Of a stretch of DNA of 64,000 bases, positions 12,601-22,968 are shown piece after piece. Made by a program: the position numbers and the translations under genes. Origin of the DNA: Colius striatus (Eukaryota; Chordata; Aves; Coliiformes; Coliidae); contig NC_084771.1 in NCBI RefSeq assembly GCF_028858725.1, forward strand, positions 8,026,915 through 8,090,914, read 5' to 3'. Numbering within the stretch: the stretch's first letter is position 1; the number at the start of each line of letters is the position of its first letter. The notes beneath the pieces were generated by a model. The model was not told the origin of the DNA. It did no database searches and worked only from the letters and a program-made list of their open reading frames with translations.

Positions 12601-14113
12601 GTGTCAGGAGATGCATCTGTAACCCCGGCCCACTGGGCTCTTCATCCCTCTGATTTGCTTTCAGGAGCATTTTTAAGACACTTTATTGCTCACACTGATG
12701 ATGTTTTAAAATCTGACGTACTTTCCTTCATTTTTGCTGATATCTACCCCCTGCCCCTGGTAATCAGGTAATTCCCTCTGCTGTTGTAGGTGAAGGGTAA
12801 AGAGCCCAGTGTTCTCCCTTCTGCCATATGGAGAAAGCCCTCTGCTCCTGTCAGGCAGCAGTGGAAATGGGGGAAAAAGCAGCTAAATTAGGATCCAGCC
12901 TGAGAATCTGCTCCCACTAAGGGACCTGCAGCCATTGGGTGCACAGACCCCTATTATAGCTGGTGGGGAGTATTCACTCCATGGGCTGCACCAACTTCCT
13001 CCTGCCCCTAAACATGTGCCCAGGCTGCTGTGGATGGTGGGAGGAGAAAGCACCTGGCTCAGAGCAGGAAACCTCTCTAATTGCCAGTGCTTGGAGGTTA
13101 TTGGTTATTGAACTGAAGGGCTGCTTGCCTCTTACGTCCTGGAAGTGTTTTATATGAAGACATTTTGTATAGAGTAAGGCTGGTTAGTGACTTTCCCAGC
13201 TTCTGGAGTTGTGTGGAGTTAAAAACCCACAAGTGACAACTTACTGTAGTATCACAAGTGTGAAAAAGGGAAACATTTTATAACCTGAGGAAAAAAGGCA
13301 ACTGAAAGCTTGTGAAGGTGGTAAATGTGCTACTGAGTGCTGGAAATACAGCATCATCCTCTGGGCTTTGCAGGGTGGGGAGAATCCCCTAAAACTTAAC
13401 CTGCAATTCTGCCTGTGGGGTGTGGGAACACATAGCCTCAGAGACATCAGAAACTGCTCTTCTTCCTTGAGGCAGGGTCAGAAGATTTTACTGCAGCCCA
13501 AGAAGAACATTAAGAAAATCTGAGAGAGAGTCCTGCTTGAAAATCCTCTGTGCAGCCAGAGGCCTGAGCTGGAGGGGATGCTGAGCAGCTGAGGAGCACA
13601 GAGGGGATTTGTTGGAAGCCCAGGCTTGTGCTGTTCTCTTGGAAACTGAAAGACCTGGGTTATTTTTTGCATCAGCAATCCAGCCTGTGGTTAGCTTCTG
13701 GCAGCAGGTGCTGCTTCAGACCTTCTCTGCAAATGAGCACAAACAAAAACCTCAACCTTTTAGGCTGCTGCAAAGACAAAACAGCTCCCATGCAGTTCTC
13801 TCCCCAGCACAGCTTATCCTCCTGCTCCTCCTCAGCTGGGACACTCCTGGTTGGTTTGTGCTGTGTTGGCACTGGGTCCCCTCATCAAGGGCCTGAGGAA
13901 CTCCTCAGCATGGGGCTGTGTCTGTGTGAAGGCAGCTGACACACTTGTTTTCTTTTGGTAGGAGCCAGGCAGGACCATTCTATTGCCACATGGGCACAGG
14001 GAGCTCATGCCAGGTCCTGCTGTCTGCAGCAACAGCCTCCTGACACAAACAAAGGCCAAAACAATGGGACCTCAGTCGTGACTACGTTGGGTTGTAGTTG
14101 CCATCAGCTTCAG

Positions 14114-14190
14114 GTGCTCCTGCTCTGGCAGGGGTGTTGCACTGGATGATCTTTCGAGGTCCCTTCCAACCCTTGAAGCTGCCGTGATTC
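14114..14190 (+). mobile_element. CR1 LINE 3'-end fragment
   Basis: Contains the CR1 3'-terminal block 'gcactggatgatctttcgaggtccc' (split by one or two changes), then 'ttccaaccc', ending at 'gtgattc'. It shares the 'ctttcgaggtccc' variant with the pieces at 17588-17660 and 43054-43140, so these probably derive from one CR1 subfamily. Confidence 0.8.
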
Positions 14191-16538
14191 CAGACACAGC
14201 TTTGCAGGTCTGAGCTCTGTGCCAGGACAGCCATTCAATGGAGAAATGGCATTTTTTTAGGCAGGGCAGGAGGGATCCTGCTCACCACCAACACCGAGGC
14301 TGGAGTCCACATGGCTGTGGGGGGATGGAGGCTGCTGGACCCTCCTCTGTGGGCAGCTCCCTCCCAGCCTGAGCATCCCTCCGGGAAGACAGGAGAAAGC
14401 AGAAAGGAGGCAGCGACGGGAATCCCCAAAGACTGTGAAACAAAGCTCAGGTAGAGCGGGAGAGGGGGAACTGAGTGCGAGCAGCACCAGAGGAAACAGC
14501 AAAAGGCCAGGGGAGGGCAGGCTGTGCGAAGGAAGAAACATCAGCGGGCAACAACAACTCGCACTAGGGGACACTGTTGGACCGTGAATCGCAGCAAATG
14601 CAGCAGCAAAAGCACACCCCACCGCGCTTTGTCAGGTGTTTCTGACACCGACCCTGTACCAGGACGGCACTGCATCTCCTCTTCACAAGCCCTGTTAGCT
14701 CTTACAGCCCGTACAACTGTCCCAACTTCATCCCCCCTCCTGACAGTAGTGGGTCGTGTTTCTTGGCACTGATTTCTCTCCAGGTCTCTGCTCCTGAGCA
14801 GCACTTGCTGCCAGAATGGCACTTTCCTGTGTGCCTCAAGGTAAAGTCACAGCCTCACTTCTCACCTGGAGTGGAGATTCTGCTGAGCTGATGCAAAGTT
14901 CCTTCCTCAGCAGCACAGGCTGGAGTTTTTCAGCTAACACACTGCAGATCCTGCATCTGTGCTGGGAAAAGCTAAGGAGAAAGTGTCATTCCCAGCAGAC
15001 TTTTCCATGCAGGAGCCCTTGTGTGATACATCACCACCCAGGACACCCAAACATGTCATCCTCACCTAGAGCATCACTTCCCCTCAGCTGTCTTGCAAGC
15101 ATCTTCTATCTGTAAGCACAAATTTACCAAGGTCCCAGCTGCTGTCTGTTGGGGGTGCTCCTCCACTGCAAGACCCACAGAGACCCCAGCTGCTATCAGA
15201 AGTGGTTTGGCTCCAGTATGTCCCCTCAGCAGCAGCCCCAGACGGTGCTCTGAGTCCAGCAAGGCTGGGTACCACCATGGCCAGTCTGGCTGGATCCAAC
15301 TCCAGCTCTGAGAGGCAGACCAGCCAGCCCCTCAACATCTCAGCCCACTCCACATGCTGCCCTCAGCAACTTCTGTGCTGCATTGACTAAGTTGTTGTTG
15401 TTATATCACTGTAAATGACTGTGATCTGACTGTTACACTCTAGTGCTGTGTGTAGACAAAAATCTCTCGTGGGGAAGAAAATCTGGATGCAGAGACACTA
15501 AAACAAGACACAGAACAGCAGTTGTTAAAACTGAAGTTAACATTCTCATTTAATTTTCAGCAATGCTTTTAAATGATCCTTCCTTCTGCACAGGAATCAG
15601 CTCCATTTCTCCTGCCACAACCACTTCTCATTGAAAAAAAACCCCAAGACACCAAGAGAAGATTAAATCCCCCACTCTGGTACAAGAGAAATGCTCTGCA
15701 ACACCTAGATCTCTCTCCAGCTTTGCTGTACGATATGTTAAAGTCTGGGAATGTGTGTGTTATTTCTACATATCCTGAAACTCAGGTTTCTATGACAGTC
15801 TCTATTTACAGCTGCACGATGCCGTTAATGCTCAGAGGCATCGCTGGAACTCAGTGCTCAGCCCCGAACAGCAGGTTCAGCCAGCTCTTCCCCACACCTT
15901 CTCTGAGCAGGCTGCTGGCATCCTTGAACTGGAAGCTCTGCCCTCCTGTGGGTTTGGGGGGAACTGTCACACTCCTCTAGATGAGCTTTCATCACTTCAC
16001 AGATCCTTCACATTCCCCGCAGGGGTTTCAGCTCTTGCTGAACACTCACAGCTGTGGGTTGTTCTGCAGGTGACTTTGCTGTTTCAGGTGCCTTTTGCTG
16101 AGCCAGGGTTGTGCTGACTGTGGGGTGAACTCTTAGACTCTTGTGTGTATCTGTAAAAATAATGTCTCAGGCAGCCCCTTGCCCCAAGGCCAAACTCCTT
16201 CTGCTCACCCTTATTCTACAGAATTCAGCCCTACAACAAGATTAAATCCCATCAGTCTTAATCCCACAGCAATTTCCCCTTGTCTGTGTCACATATCCCA
16301 GGCTGGGCTTTGCTCCAGCAAAGGCACACAGGCCTTCCCGTGGCTTCACTGCAACAGCAGAGGGATGTTTCCTTCTGCCCAAGCTTCAGGTTCTTCTGTA
16401 CACAATAAACAGTCCAATCTGGTTTTTTACCATATTGTGTTCAAAATCAGATCCACTTGTGTCCCATCTGGACTCAGACTCTTCATCTTCAGGTCTTCCT
16501 GGAGATCTTTCTGAGGGTGTTGGGTTGCCTTGCTTGGG
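14191..16538. other. Non-coding interval
   Basis: Only short overlapping frames on both strands, with no recognisable domains, RNA gene or repeat. Composition is ordinary. Nothing further can be supported here. Confidence 0.55.
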
Positions 16539-16762
16539 AGAATCACAGAGCCATTGCAGCTGGAAGAGAGCTTTCAGCTCATGGAGTGCAGCCTCTGTCC
16601 CAGCCCTATCACCCACCAGCCCTTCAGTGCAACACCCACCTGGCTCTGAAACCCCTCCAGGTGACTCCAGCGCCTCCCTGGGCAGCCCCTTCCAATGCCT
16701 GACAGCAAGGAAATTCCTCCTCACATCCAGCCTGAACCTCTCCTGGTGCAGCTTGAGGCTGT
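16539..16762 (-). mobile_element. CR1 LINE fragment, older subfamily
   Basis: Reverse-complement CR1 3' region. It begins with 'gagaatcacagag', continues through 'tggaagagagctttcagctcatgg', and has the block 'ctccctgggcagccccttccaatgcctga' in broken form, followed by 'cctcacatccagcctgaacctc' and 'gcagcttgaggctgtg'. This layout is that of an older CR1 subfamily than the copies at 30 kb and 63 kb. It is truncated at its 5' side near 16762. Confidence 0.75.
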
Positions 16763-17587
16763 GAACAACAGGAGCAGCCAGGTGAACATTCCTGAACAGG
16801 GTCAGATATCATGCAGGGCTATTTTCTTTCCAAAAAATGCAGAAGTCGTTCTAAGGCTCTGCTGGTTCAAACACTTGTTCAACAGTTTGGAAAGACAGGC
16901 CTGGTCCTGCACTGGACTCCAAGCTCACTTACAGCTGTATCTCCTGTAGAGCTAGTGTGGTAATCCAGGTCCTGCAGCCAGCACTGGCAGGAGCAGTCTG
17001 ACTCAAGTCAGTTTCGAATGCACACCAGGACACAGCAGCTTCAGAACTGCTCCCACAGGTGAGATTTTTCTAGGCATTCAGAAGACACTGACAGATCTGC
17101 TGCCCACAAAACGTGTCTCGAGCTGCTCGTTGCAGGTGGGCCCAAGGCCAGGTTCCTGGATCTGCAGACCTAGGCACCAACCCTGCGAGTCTCACACACA
17201 CAGTTACCTCAAAAACTGAAACCCAAAGCAGAAGGGAGCAGGGCAGGAACTATCCCAGCCTCTGCTGTGTAAATAATTTAGCGGCTGTTTGAAGGTCCAG
17301 TGACAACTCTGCCCTCTGTGTTTGTCAGCAGCTCGCAGCAAACGTTGTGTTTACATTTCCCACTGACTTGGGGAATTAAAGCTCTTTGTAGAGCTGTGAA
17401 ATGAAGCAAATGTCCAAATGGAGGTTTTGGAAAGTCTGTTTATGTGAGCTGATCATCACATCAACAGTTTTCTGGTGCTGGCTGGCACCCCTGTGGCTGT
17501 GAATGACCAAGCCGTGGTCCTGGGGAAGGGGTTGGTCACCCCCAGCAGCGCCTTTACTGCCAAGTAGCATAAATGAGCTACTCTAGG
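16763..17587. other. Non-coding interval downstream of CYSLTR1
   Basis: This lies beyond the 3' side of the minus-strand CYSLTR1 frame and could hold part of its 3' untranslated region. I found no clear AATAAA on the minus strand between here and the stop codon, so the transcript end is not placed. Confidence 0.45.
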
Positions 17588-17660
17588 TGGTGCTGCTGTG
17601 GCAGGGGGGTTGCACTGGATGAGCTTTCGAGGTCCCTTTCAGCCCTTGAGATTCTGTGAT
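17588..17660 (+). mobile_element. CR1 LINE 3'-end fragment
   Basis: Plus-strand CR1 terminus: 'gcaggggggttgcactggatg', then 'agctttcgaggtccc', then 'ttgagattctgtgatgtgatgg'. It lies about 130 bases beyond the CYSLTR1 stop codon and antisense to that gene, so it may be transcribed as part of its 3' untranslated region. Confidence 0.8.
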
Positions 17661-17792
17661 GTGATGGACCATCTGCTGTAACTGTTCCATATCTCATTGT
17701 GATGAAGGCTCATGAGCCTCCATCATGTCTTCTGGGAGAGTTCCGAGATCCCCATTGCCCACCTGAGATCTCAGGGGAAGGCGCAGTCGCCC

Positions 17793-18830
17793 TTAGGAAG
17801 GGGCCACGGCCGCTTTCCCATTCTCCCTGTGGTTTTCTCCAAAGGGTTCCTCATCTTTCTCTTTGACAGAGAACTTCTTCCTGATGGCTTGCGTTAAACT
17901 GGAGGAAGAAGCCTTCCTAAACGTGGTCAGCCTCTTCCGAAAGTTGCCTCCCGAGAAGAAATAGAGCAGCGGGTCGAAGCAGCAGTTGGCAGCTGCCAAG
18001 GGGAGCGTCACCACCACCCACTTCTGGAGGTAAATGGCATCCTGGCAGCTGGTGTCGTGCAGGTGCAGCACGTGCAGGTGCACGGTGCGCAGGACGTGGT
18101 ACGGGGTGAAGCTCACCAGGAAGGTCAGCGTCACGATGACGATCATCCACACGGCCTTCCGCCGGTTCGCCTGGTTCTTCCTCAGCGAGTTCCTCAGCAA
18201 GGTCTTTATGATCATGGTGTAGCAGATGGTTATGACAATAAAGGGGAAAATGAAGCCCACAAACAAGGCGATAAAATCCAGGATCACCACCAGGTTTTTC
18301 TTCTGGGAGTCTTCGGGGGGTTCGAAGCACTTGGTCTTGTTGCCGTGCTGGTAGGTGCCGTTCCGCAGGAAGGGAGCGCTGGTCAGCGTCACAAAGATCC
18401 AGATGCCGACGCAGACGAACTTGGCCTTCTTCTCCGTGACCAGGTTGATGTTCTGGACCGGGAACACGATGGCTATGCAGCGGAAGAAGCTCATTGCGGT
18501 CATGAAGAAGATGCTGCAGTAGAGGTTGACGTACAGGGCGTAGGAACTGATCCTGCACAGGAAGTCGCTGAAGAACCAGTTGCCTTTGTGGACGTAGTAG
18601 ATGACCCTCAGGGGCAGGGTGCACACGCAGAGGAAGTCGGACACGGCCAGGTTCAGCATGTACACCTGGAAGGCCGTCCTCTGCCGGTACGTCCTGATGA
18701 GGACGTACAGCACCACCCCGTTGCCCACGAAGCCCATGATGCTGATCATGGAGTAGAGCGTGGAGTAGACCCGGTTGCGGAAGTCGTCGATGGAGTGGTG
18801 GCACGACAGGTTATTGAACGGCGCCGTCAT
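17793..18830 (-). CDS. CYSLTR1: Cysteinyl leukotriene receptor 1
   Basis: A single uninterrupted 345-codon exon encoding a class A GPCR of the plasma membrane. In mammals the ortholog binds cysteinyl leukotrienes (LTD4 best) and signals mainly through Gq to calcium. The match is strong along the whole length, including [14 protein letters not shown], the TM3 block [20 protein letters not shown], and [17 protein letters not shown]. Visible class A marks are GN at 36-37 in TM1, LAVSD ending at D65 in TM2, C92 and C168 for the extracellular disulfide, F-R-C at 116-118 in place of DRY (as in mammals), W144 in TM4, P196 in TM5, the FTPYH motif of the purinergic/lipid cluster at 241-245 in TM6, and DPLLY at 286-290 in TM7. 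N-glycosylation sequons are at N7, N157 and N164. The C-terminal tail is Ser/Lys-rich. The start is the first ATG after a splice acceptor, and the length agrees with the family (about 337 in human). Confidence 0.96.
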   Translation of the reverse strand: MTAPFNNLSCHHSIDDFRNRVYSTLYSMISIMGFVGNGVVLYVLIRTYRQRTAFQVYMLNLAVSDFLCVCTLPLRVIYYVHKGNWFFSDFLCRISSYALYVNLYCSIFFMTAMSFFRCIAIVFPVQNINLVTEKKAKFVCVGIWIFVTLTSAPFLRNGTYQHGNKTKCFEPPEDSQKKNLVVILDFIALFVGFIFPFIVITICYTMIIKTLLRNSLRKNQANRRKAVWMIVIVTLTFLVSFTPYHVLRTVHLHVLHLHDTSCQDAIYLQKWVVVTLPLAAANCCFDPLLYFFSGGNFRKRLTTFRKASSSSLTQAIRKKFSVKEKDEEPFGENHRENGKAAVAPS

Positions 18831-18875
18831 GTCGCCGCGGAGAGGGACGATTCCAGCTGCAGACCAGTGTCAGGC
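18831..18875 (-). other. CYSLTR1: 5' untranslated part of the CYSLTR1 coding exon with splice acceptor
   Basis: Read on the minus strand, the 45 bases before the ATG are preceded by a pyrimidine-rich tract ending in TCCTTCCCAG, whose AG lies at 18877-18876. A second possible acceptor, TCTGCAG, has its AG at 18858-18857. One 5' non-coding exon spliced to an intronless coding exon just upstream of the ATG is the usual arrangement for this receptor group. The leader exon must lie at higher coordinates. Confidence 0.6.
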
Positions 18876-18917
18876 CTGGGAAGGACAGACTCAGGTGAGA
18901 TGCATAAAGCAGAATAA

Positions 18918-19180
18918 TAGAGTCATAGAAGAGTTTTGGTTGGAAAAGACCTCTCAGACCATAAAGTCCCAGCCCTGCCCTCACCCTGCCCAGCCCACCG
19001 CTAACCCATGGCCCTCAGCACCTCAGCTCCACGGCTTTGGGATCCCTCCAGGGCTGGGCACTCCCCCAGCTCCCTGGGCAGCCTGGCACAGGGGCTGACA
19101 CCCCTCTCAGGGAAACAGTTCTTCCCCATCTCTAACCTAACCCTTCCCTAGTGCAACTTGAGGCCATTTCCTCTTACCCT
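18918..19180 (-). mobile_element. CR1 LINE fragment in the presumed CYSLTR1 intron
   Basis: Reverse-complement CR1: 'agtcatagaagagttttggttgga', then 'aagacctctcagacc', a central 'ccagctccctgggcagcctg' block, then 'ctagtgcaacttgaggcc' at the 5'-truncated side. It is an older subfamily with a different internal layout from the 30 kb copy. It starts only about 40 bases upstream of the CYSLTR1 splice acceptor, within the presumed intron and in the same orientation as the gene. Confidence 0.8.
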
Positions 19181-21539
19181 GTCACTCGTTACTTGAGAGA
19201 AGAGACCAACCCTCACCTCACCAGGACCTTGTTTCAGGGAGTTGTAGAGAGTGATCAAGAAGCCCTTGAACTGCAAAGCGTCAGAGTAGGTATTCTGGAA
19301 AACTGCTATTGTCCATTGTCCTTCAGTCTTCAGCTTTCTCACTGACTGGCCGCTCTGAGAGTCCAGAGTTGAGCTGTCCTAAAGTAAAGCACGAGAAAAA
19401 TACACACTTTGTTTCTTCCCCTTGTTAGTTCTCAACTTCTGATGGTTCAGATACAGAATCTCTCTCACAGACCACGTAAAACCCCAATGACAGAACTGCA
19501 GAATACACACAGGCTGAAGTACCAGGGCTTAAGCAAAACAACGATGAAAGCAGCAGCTGGGACAAGAGGGGTTATGAGAGCCCACACCACGGATGTGCTC
19601 AAAAGTGACATTAAATGGTGTGTATTTGCACCCATAGGAACAGTCTGGCAGCATTAAAGCAGAGTCTCTGCCTCTCTCCAGGACTCACTGGGAATTCAGA
19701 ACCACACTGGGATGCTCAAGGCTTCCAGGTCTCAGCCAAGTTCCAGCTATTCAGAAGTTTGTACTCTTAAAACAATTCTCTGATCATCTGCAATGCACAG
19801 AATACATTAAAGCTCAACAGATACCAAGGAGGTGGCACAGACAGGAGAGGAGGCAAAACCTCGCAGAATGAGGATATTTTCCCCCCCTTGTGCTGTTTGT
19901 GGACACGTAGGGGTGTCAGTGATGAAGTGGGTGACTGCACAGAGGTCTCTGGCCAGGCAAGGCAGCCACAACTTGACAGGGCTCTCCCAGGCTCTGTCAA
20001 AAGCATAAATGAAGCTTATCTAGGGATTCTTATTGCAAATAATCAGAGAAACAGTGGGTTTGTAGCTGTGTCCTCTCCCTGACCCCAAATGAGCTCCTTT
20101 CAGCTCCAGCCCACAGCAAGGACCAGCCAGCAATGCAGAGCCGCTACCCCAGTGGAGGGCTGCAGAGGAGCCTGAGCCCAGTCCTCTGGGAGATGCTGAG
20201 GGATCCAGCCTTCACCACTTGACCAAGGTCTTTGCCTCAGACTTGAGGTTCAAGTTCCTAAAGGAGCAGCACTCCAATAGTGTTTAAAAATCTCTAAAAC
20301 AGGGCTAAAAGTCAGTTTCTGGCAATATTGGTCTGGTTGTAAGCAATTGCTTGGGAGTAGCAGGTGATGCCACGTTCTCTGAGCCCCACTCCTTGGTTTT
20401 ATCTGTCAAGGCAACTCACATGCAGGTGATGAAGCTTTTACTGCCCTGGCTCTTAGAGCAAACAGAGCTGCTGAGGAAAGCCCTGCTGTGCTGTGCACTG
20501 TACACACACATCGAGATCAGAGGCTCAATTATCTCATGAAAGCTGCTGTGGATAACATCTCTGTACTTACCAAGGCACCATATATCAGTTCTTTCTCAGA
20601 TATTAAAAAAACCCCACTCACTAACAAGATGTTTGAGCTGAAAAGACTGGAGTGATCCTCCTGACACACACTGTAGGTATTTATCAGCATTGACAAGGTC
20701 TCCCAATAGCAGGTTTTGGCTCGGGTGCCTTTTGGGAGGACACTGGCCATCTGTGTGTGCAGAAGGTGCTGCTGCCTTCCTGCCTCCACAGTTTCCCTTT
20801 CCTTCTGCCAGTTCAGCTACCCTGCCCCAGAGACACCCAAGGGGTACTGGTGAACATCTCAGCCCGTCATCTGCTCAGCAGATACACTTCCCTATTTCAT
20901 CTCCTTGCCTCTCTGTGCATGCTTCTGAAGTGATAGAGCTGGATTATAAACCTTTAACCTCCTCTAGGGCCTGAATTCCAGCCCTTCAGCTGCTGTTCTA
21001 TGAGCAGGGAACAGCCACGGGGAGTATTTGTCTTTTTAAAAGACAATCAAGACCTGTTACCCATCATGTTTCTGAGCATAACTTAAAGTGTCTTTAGTAA
21101 CTGAAAAGAACTCTGGTGATGACAGTACTGACACACACTGCAGTGTAAGAGCTGGAAATGTACCTGTGAAATCCCCAAAACCCCCACAAAACAGAGCTTC
21201 CCAGCTGAGGCTTTAGGCTGGGTTTGCACCTCGAACTGAAAACCAATGTCAATGCTGCTCCGTTTCATTTGTGCCGTCCCGGTTCGCTGAACCGTTTATG
21301 TGCCGGTGCATTCAGCTCTCAGGGAACGCACACAGGCAGCAGCGCAGTGACAGCCGCCCGGCAAAAGCATCCCAAACCCAGCACATCCCTAAGCCCCTGC
21401 TCCTCTCCAGGTCTCACACAGCACAGCTGCCCACAGCAGAGACAGAACGTAACCACACAATCCATGAGCACACCACCGAACGACATGCTCCCGCTGGCCT
21501 CAGGCTCTGCCAGAGCCCCCCAGCACCGCGATGAATGCG
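19181..21539. other. Non-coding interval, presumed CYSLTR1 intron 1
   Basis: If the donor at 21902 and acceptor at 18877-18876 are used together, this stretch is most of a roughly 3.0 kb first intron. It contains no recognisable exon or repeat. Composition is ordinary and rises toward the CpG island at the right end. Confidence 0.45.
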
Positions 21540-22440
21540 GCGCTCGGGAACACCCGAAACACCGCACACGGACCTCGGCGCCTCCCGCCGGGAACGGGGA
21601 ACCGGGGCAGCGAACAGCAGCCGCTAATTAACGACCCACCTCGTTAGGTCGACACGGTGTCACTGAGCTTCGGGGGCGTTTCACCCGACTGCAAACGGCT
21701 CCCGGCGCCGGGGCACCGCGGCTGCCTTGGACCCAGCACCCCCCGTCCCGTCCCGACCCGACCCGTCCCGGTCCGACCCGACCCGCTGCTCCCGGGCACC
21801 ACCCGACCCGACCCGACCCGACCCGACCCGACCCGACCCGACCCGTCCCGACCCGACCCGTCCCGTCCCGTCCCGTCCCGTCCCGTCCCGCAGAAGCTCA
21901 CCGGAGCCAGACCGTGCACGCAACTCTGCCCTGGCCTCCCCTCCACCGCCCTTAAACCGGGGCACGGCCCAATCCGGCCGCAGCCTCGGGGAGGGGCCCG
22001 TCCCGCCCCCGCCTCGCCCCGCCGGGACCCTCCGGGGGCGGGACGGGCACTGGTCCCCGGGGCAGCCTCGGTCCCCGGGCCGGGGGTGAGCCGCTGCCCC
22101 CGTCCCGGCGAGGCTGGCGGAACCGCGGCTCTGCGGCCGCAGAGGAAGCCCCTGTGCGGGGATAAAGCCGCTGCCGGCGCGGGGAAGCCTCCGGTCGCCT
22201 GCGGCGTCGAAGCTGGTCCCGGCGGGATGACTCGCTGGCAGCCGTGCGGGGCCGTGTCCCCGCACACGGCGTCCTGCCGGAACGGCGCCCGCGCGGCCGC
22301 GGCTTTGGCGGGATGCTGCGGGGCTGGGCGATGCCCTGGCTCAACGTTGAGCCGTTTCTGCCGCCCCAGCTCCTTTCTGCTGGCTGGTTTTGGAGCTGCC
22401 ACACGCCTGTGTGCTCTCCAGCTAGGGGAGCGCTGCTCGG
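21540..22440. promoter_or_regulatory. CpG island, candidate CYSLTR1 promoter
   Basis: Base composition jumps to very GC- and CpG-rich at about 21.54 kb and falls back near 22.44 kb. The pentanucleotide array at 21743-21890 sits inside. On the minus strand a good donor (CCGGTGAGC, with GT at 21901-21900) follows GC-rich sequence, consistent with a non-coding leader exon around 21902-21960 that could splice to the CYSLTR1 exon 3 kb away. This island is the nearest strong promoter-like sequence upstream of CYSLTR1. It could instead, or also, serve a plus-strand transcript: a GGGGGTGAGC donor-like site is present near 22085. Long open frames across it are artefacts of stop-poor sequence. Confidence 0.65.
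21743..21890 (+). repeat. Pentanucleotide array (CCCGA/CCCGT)n
   Basis: There are about 30 five-base units of the form NCCCG. The left part is mixed (TCCCG and ACCCG) with a non-repeat interruption of about 15 bases near 21786-21800. A clean run of nine ACCCG units follows (21801-21845), then a short mixed part, then six TCCCG units (21861-21890). The minus strand reads CGGGT/CGGGA, with a GGG every five bases. Because the unit length is five and the unit lacks stop codons, all six frames stay open through it, giving spurious Arg-Pro-Asp or Gly-Ser-Arg repeat proteins. Confidence 0.95.
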
Positions 22441-22529
22441 CTGGCTGCATGGCCCACACAGATGGGATCCACAGTGGTGAAGCACACAGCTGGGAAACAA
22501 TGGTAGCTTGACAGCATCAGGGGGGAGAA

Positions 22530-22968
22530 AGTCCTGTGTCCAGTTTTGGACTCCCCAAAAACATGTGTGTGAGGAGGAAAGGCTGAGAGACTTGGGGCTG
22601 TTCAGCCTGGGGAAGAGAAGCCTGAGCTCAGGGGCACCTTATCAATGCTGATCAATCCCTAAAGGATGGGTGTTGAGAGGATGGGGCCAGTCTTTGTTCT
22701 GTAGCACCCAGTGACAGGACAAGGGGTAACAGGCACAGGCTGGAACACAAAAAGTTAAACATCAGGAGCAAGTCCTTTGGTGCTGGGGTGAGGGAGCCCT
22801 GGCCCAGGCTGCCCAGGGAGGGTGTGGAGGCTCCTTCTCGGGAGGTTCCCAACCCCACCTGAACACATTCCTGTGCCCCCTGAGCCAGGGGAACCTGCTG
22901 TAGCAGGGGCTGGGGCTGGAGCAGCTCTGCAGGACTCTGCCAGCTCCCACTATGCTGGGATGCTGTGA
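22530..22968 (+). mobile_element. CR1 LINE, 5'-truncated copy
   Basis: It starts within the reverse transcriptase C-terminal segment ('gtcctgtgtccagttttggactcc'), then 'aggctgagagacttggggctgttcagcctgg', the 3' untranslated blocks 'ctggaacacaaaa' and 'caggctgcccagggagggtgtggaggctcc', and ends at 'gctgggatgctgtg'. The 3' end variant ('ggctggagcagctctgcag') marks a different subfamily from the 30 kb copy. It is the reverse-orientation relative of the copy at 31583-32037. It has no open frame of note. Confidence 0.92.

Larger units (their letters stand above)
1261..14113. other. Non-coding interval between the left CpG island and the first CR1 piece
   Basis: No convincing exon is seen. Open frames here are short (mostly under 150 codons), overlap on both strands, and show no recognisable domain or composition change. 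It contains a poly-C run near 3770-3782, purine-rich stretches at about 4420-4660 and 4790-4870, a short degenerate telomere-like repeat at 8506-8539, and an old CR1 3'-end piece at 9628-9685, listed separately where useful. Base composition is ordinary for an avian intergenic region. Confidence 0.6.

Noticed and set aside
17917..18917. Long frames opposite to or out of phase with CYSLTR1 (295 codons minus, 286 codons plus)
   Set aside because: They are shadows of the GC3-rich CYSLTR1 exon, with no recognisable protein of their own.
21644..22511. Overlapping long open frames on both strands across the second CpG island (up to 284 codons, Arg-Pro-Asp or Gly-Ser-Gly-Arg repeats)
   Set aside because: The five-base repeat unit has no stop in any frame, and the surrounding GC-rich DNA is stop-poor, so all frames stay open. 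No domain or independent start or splice evidence.
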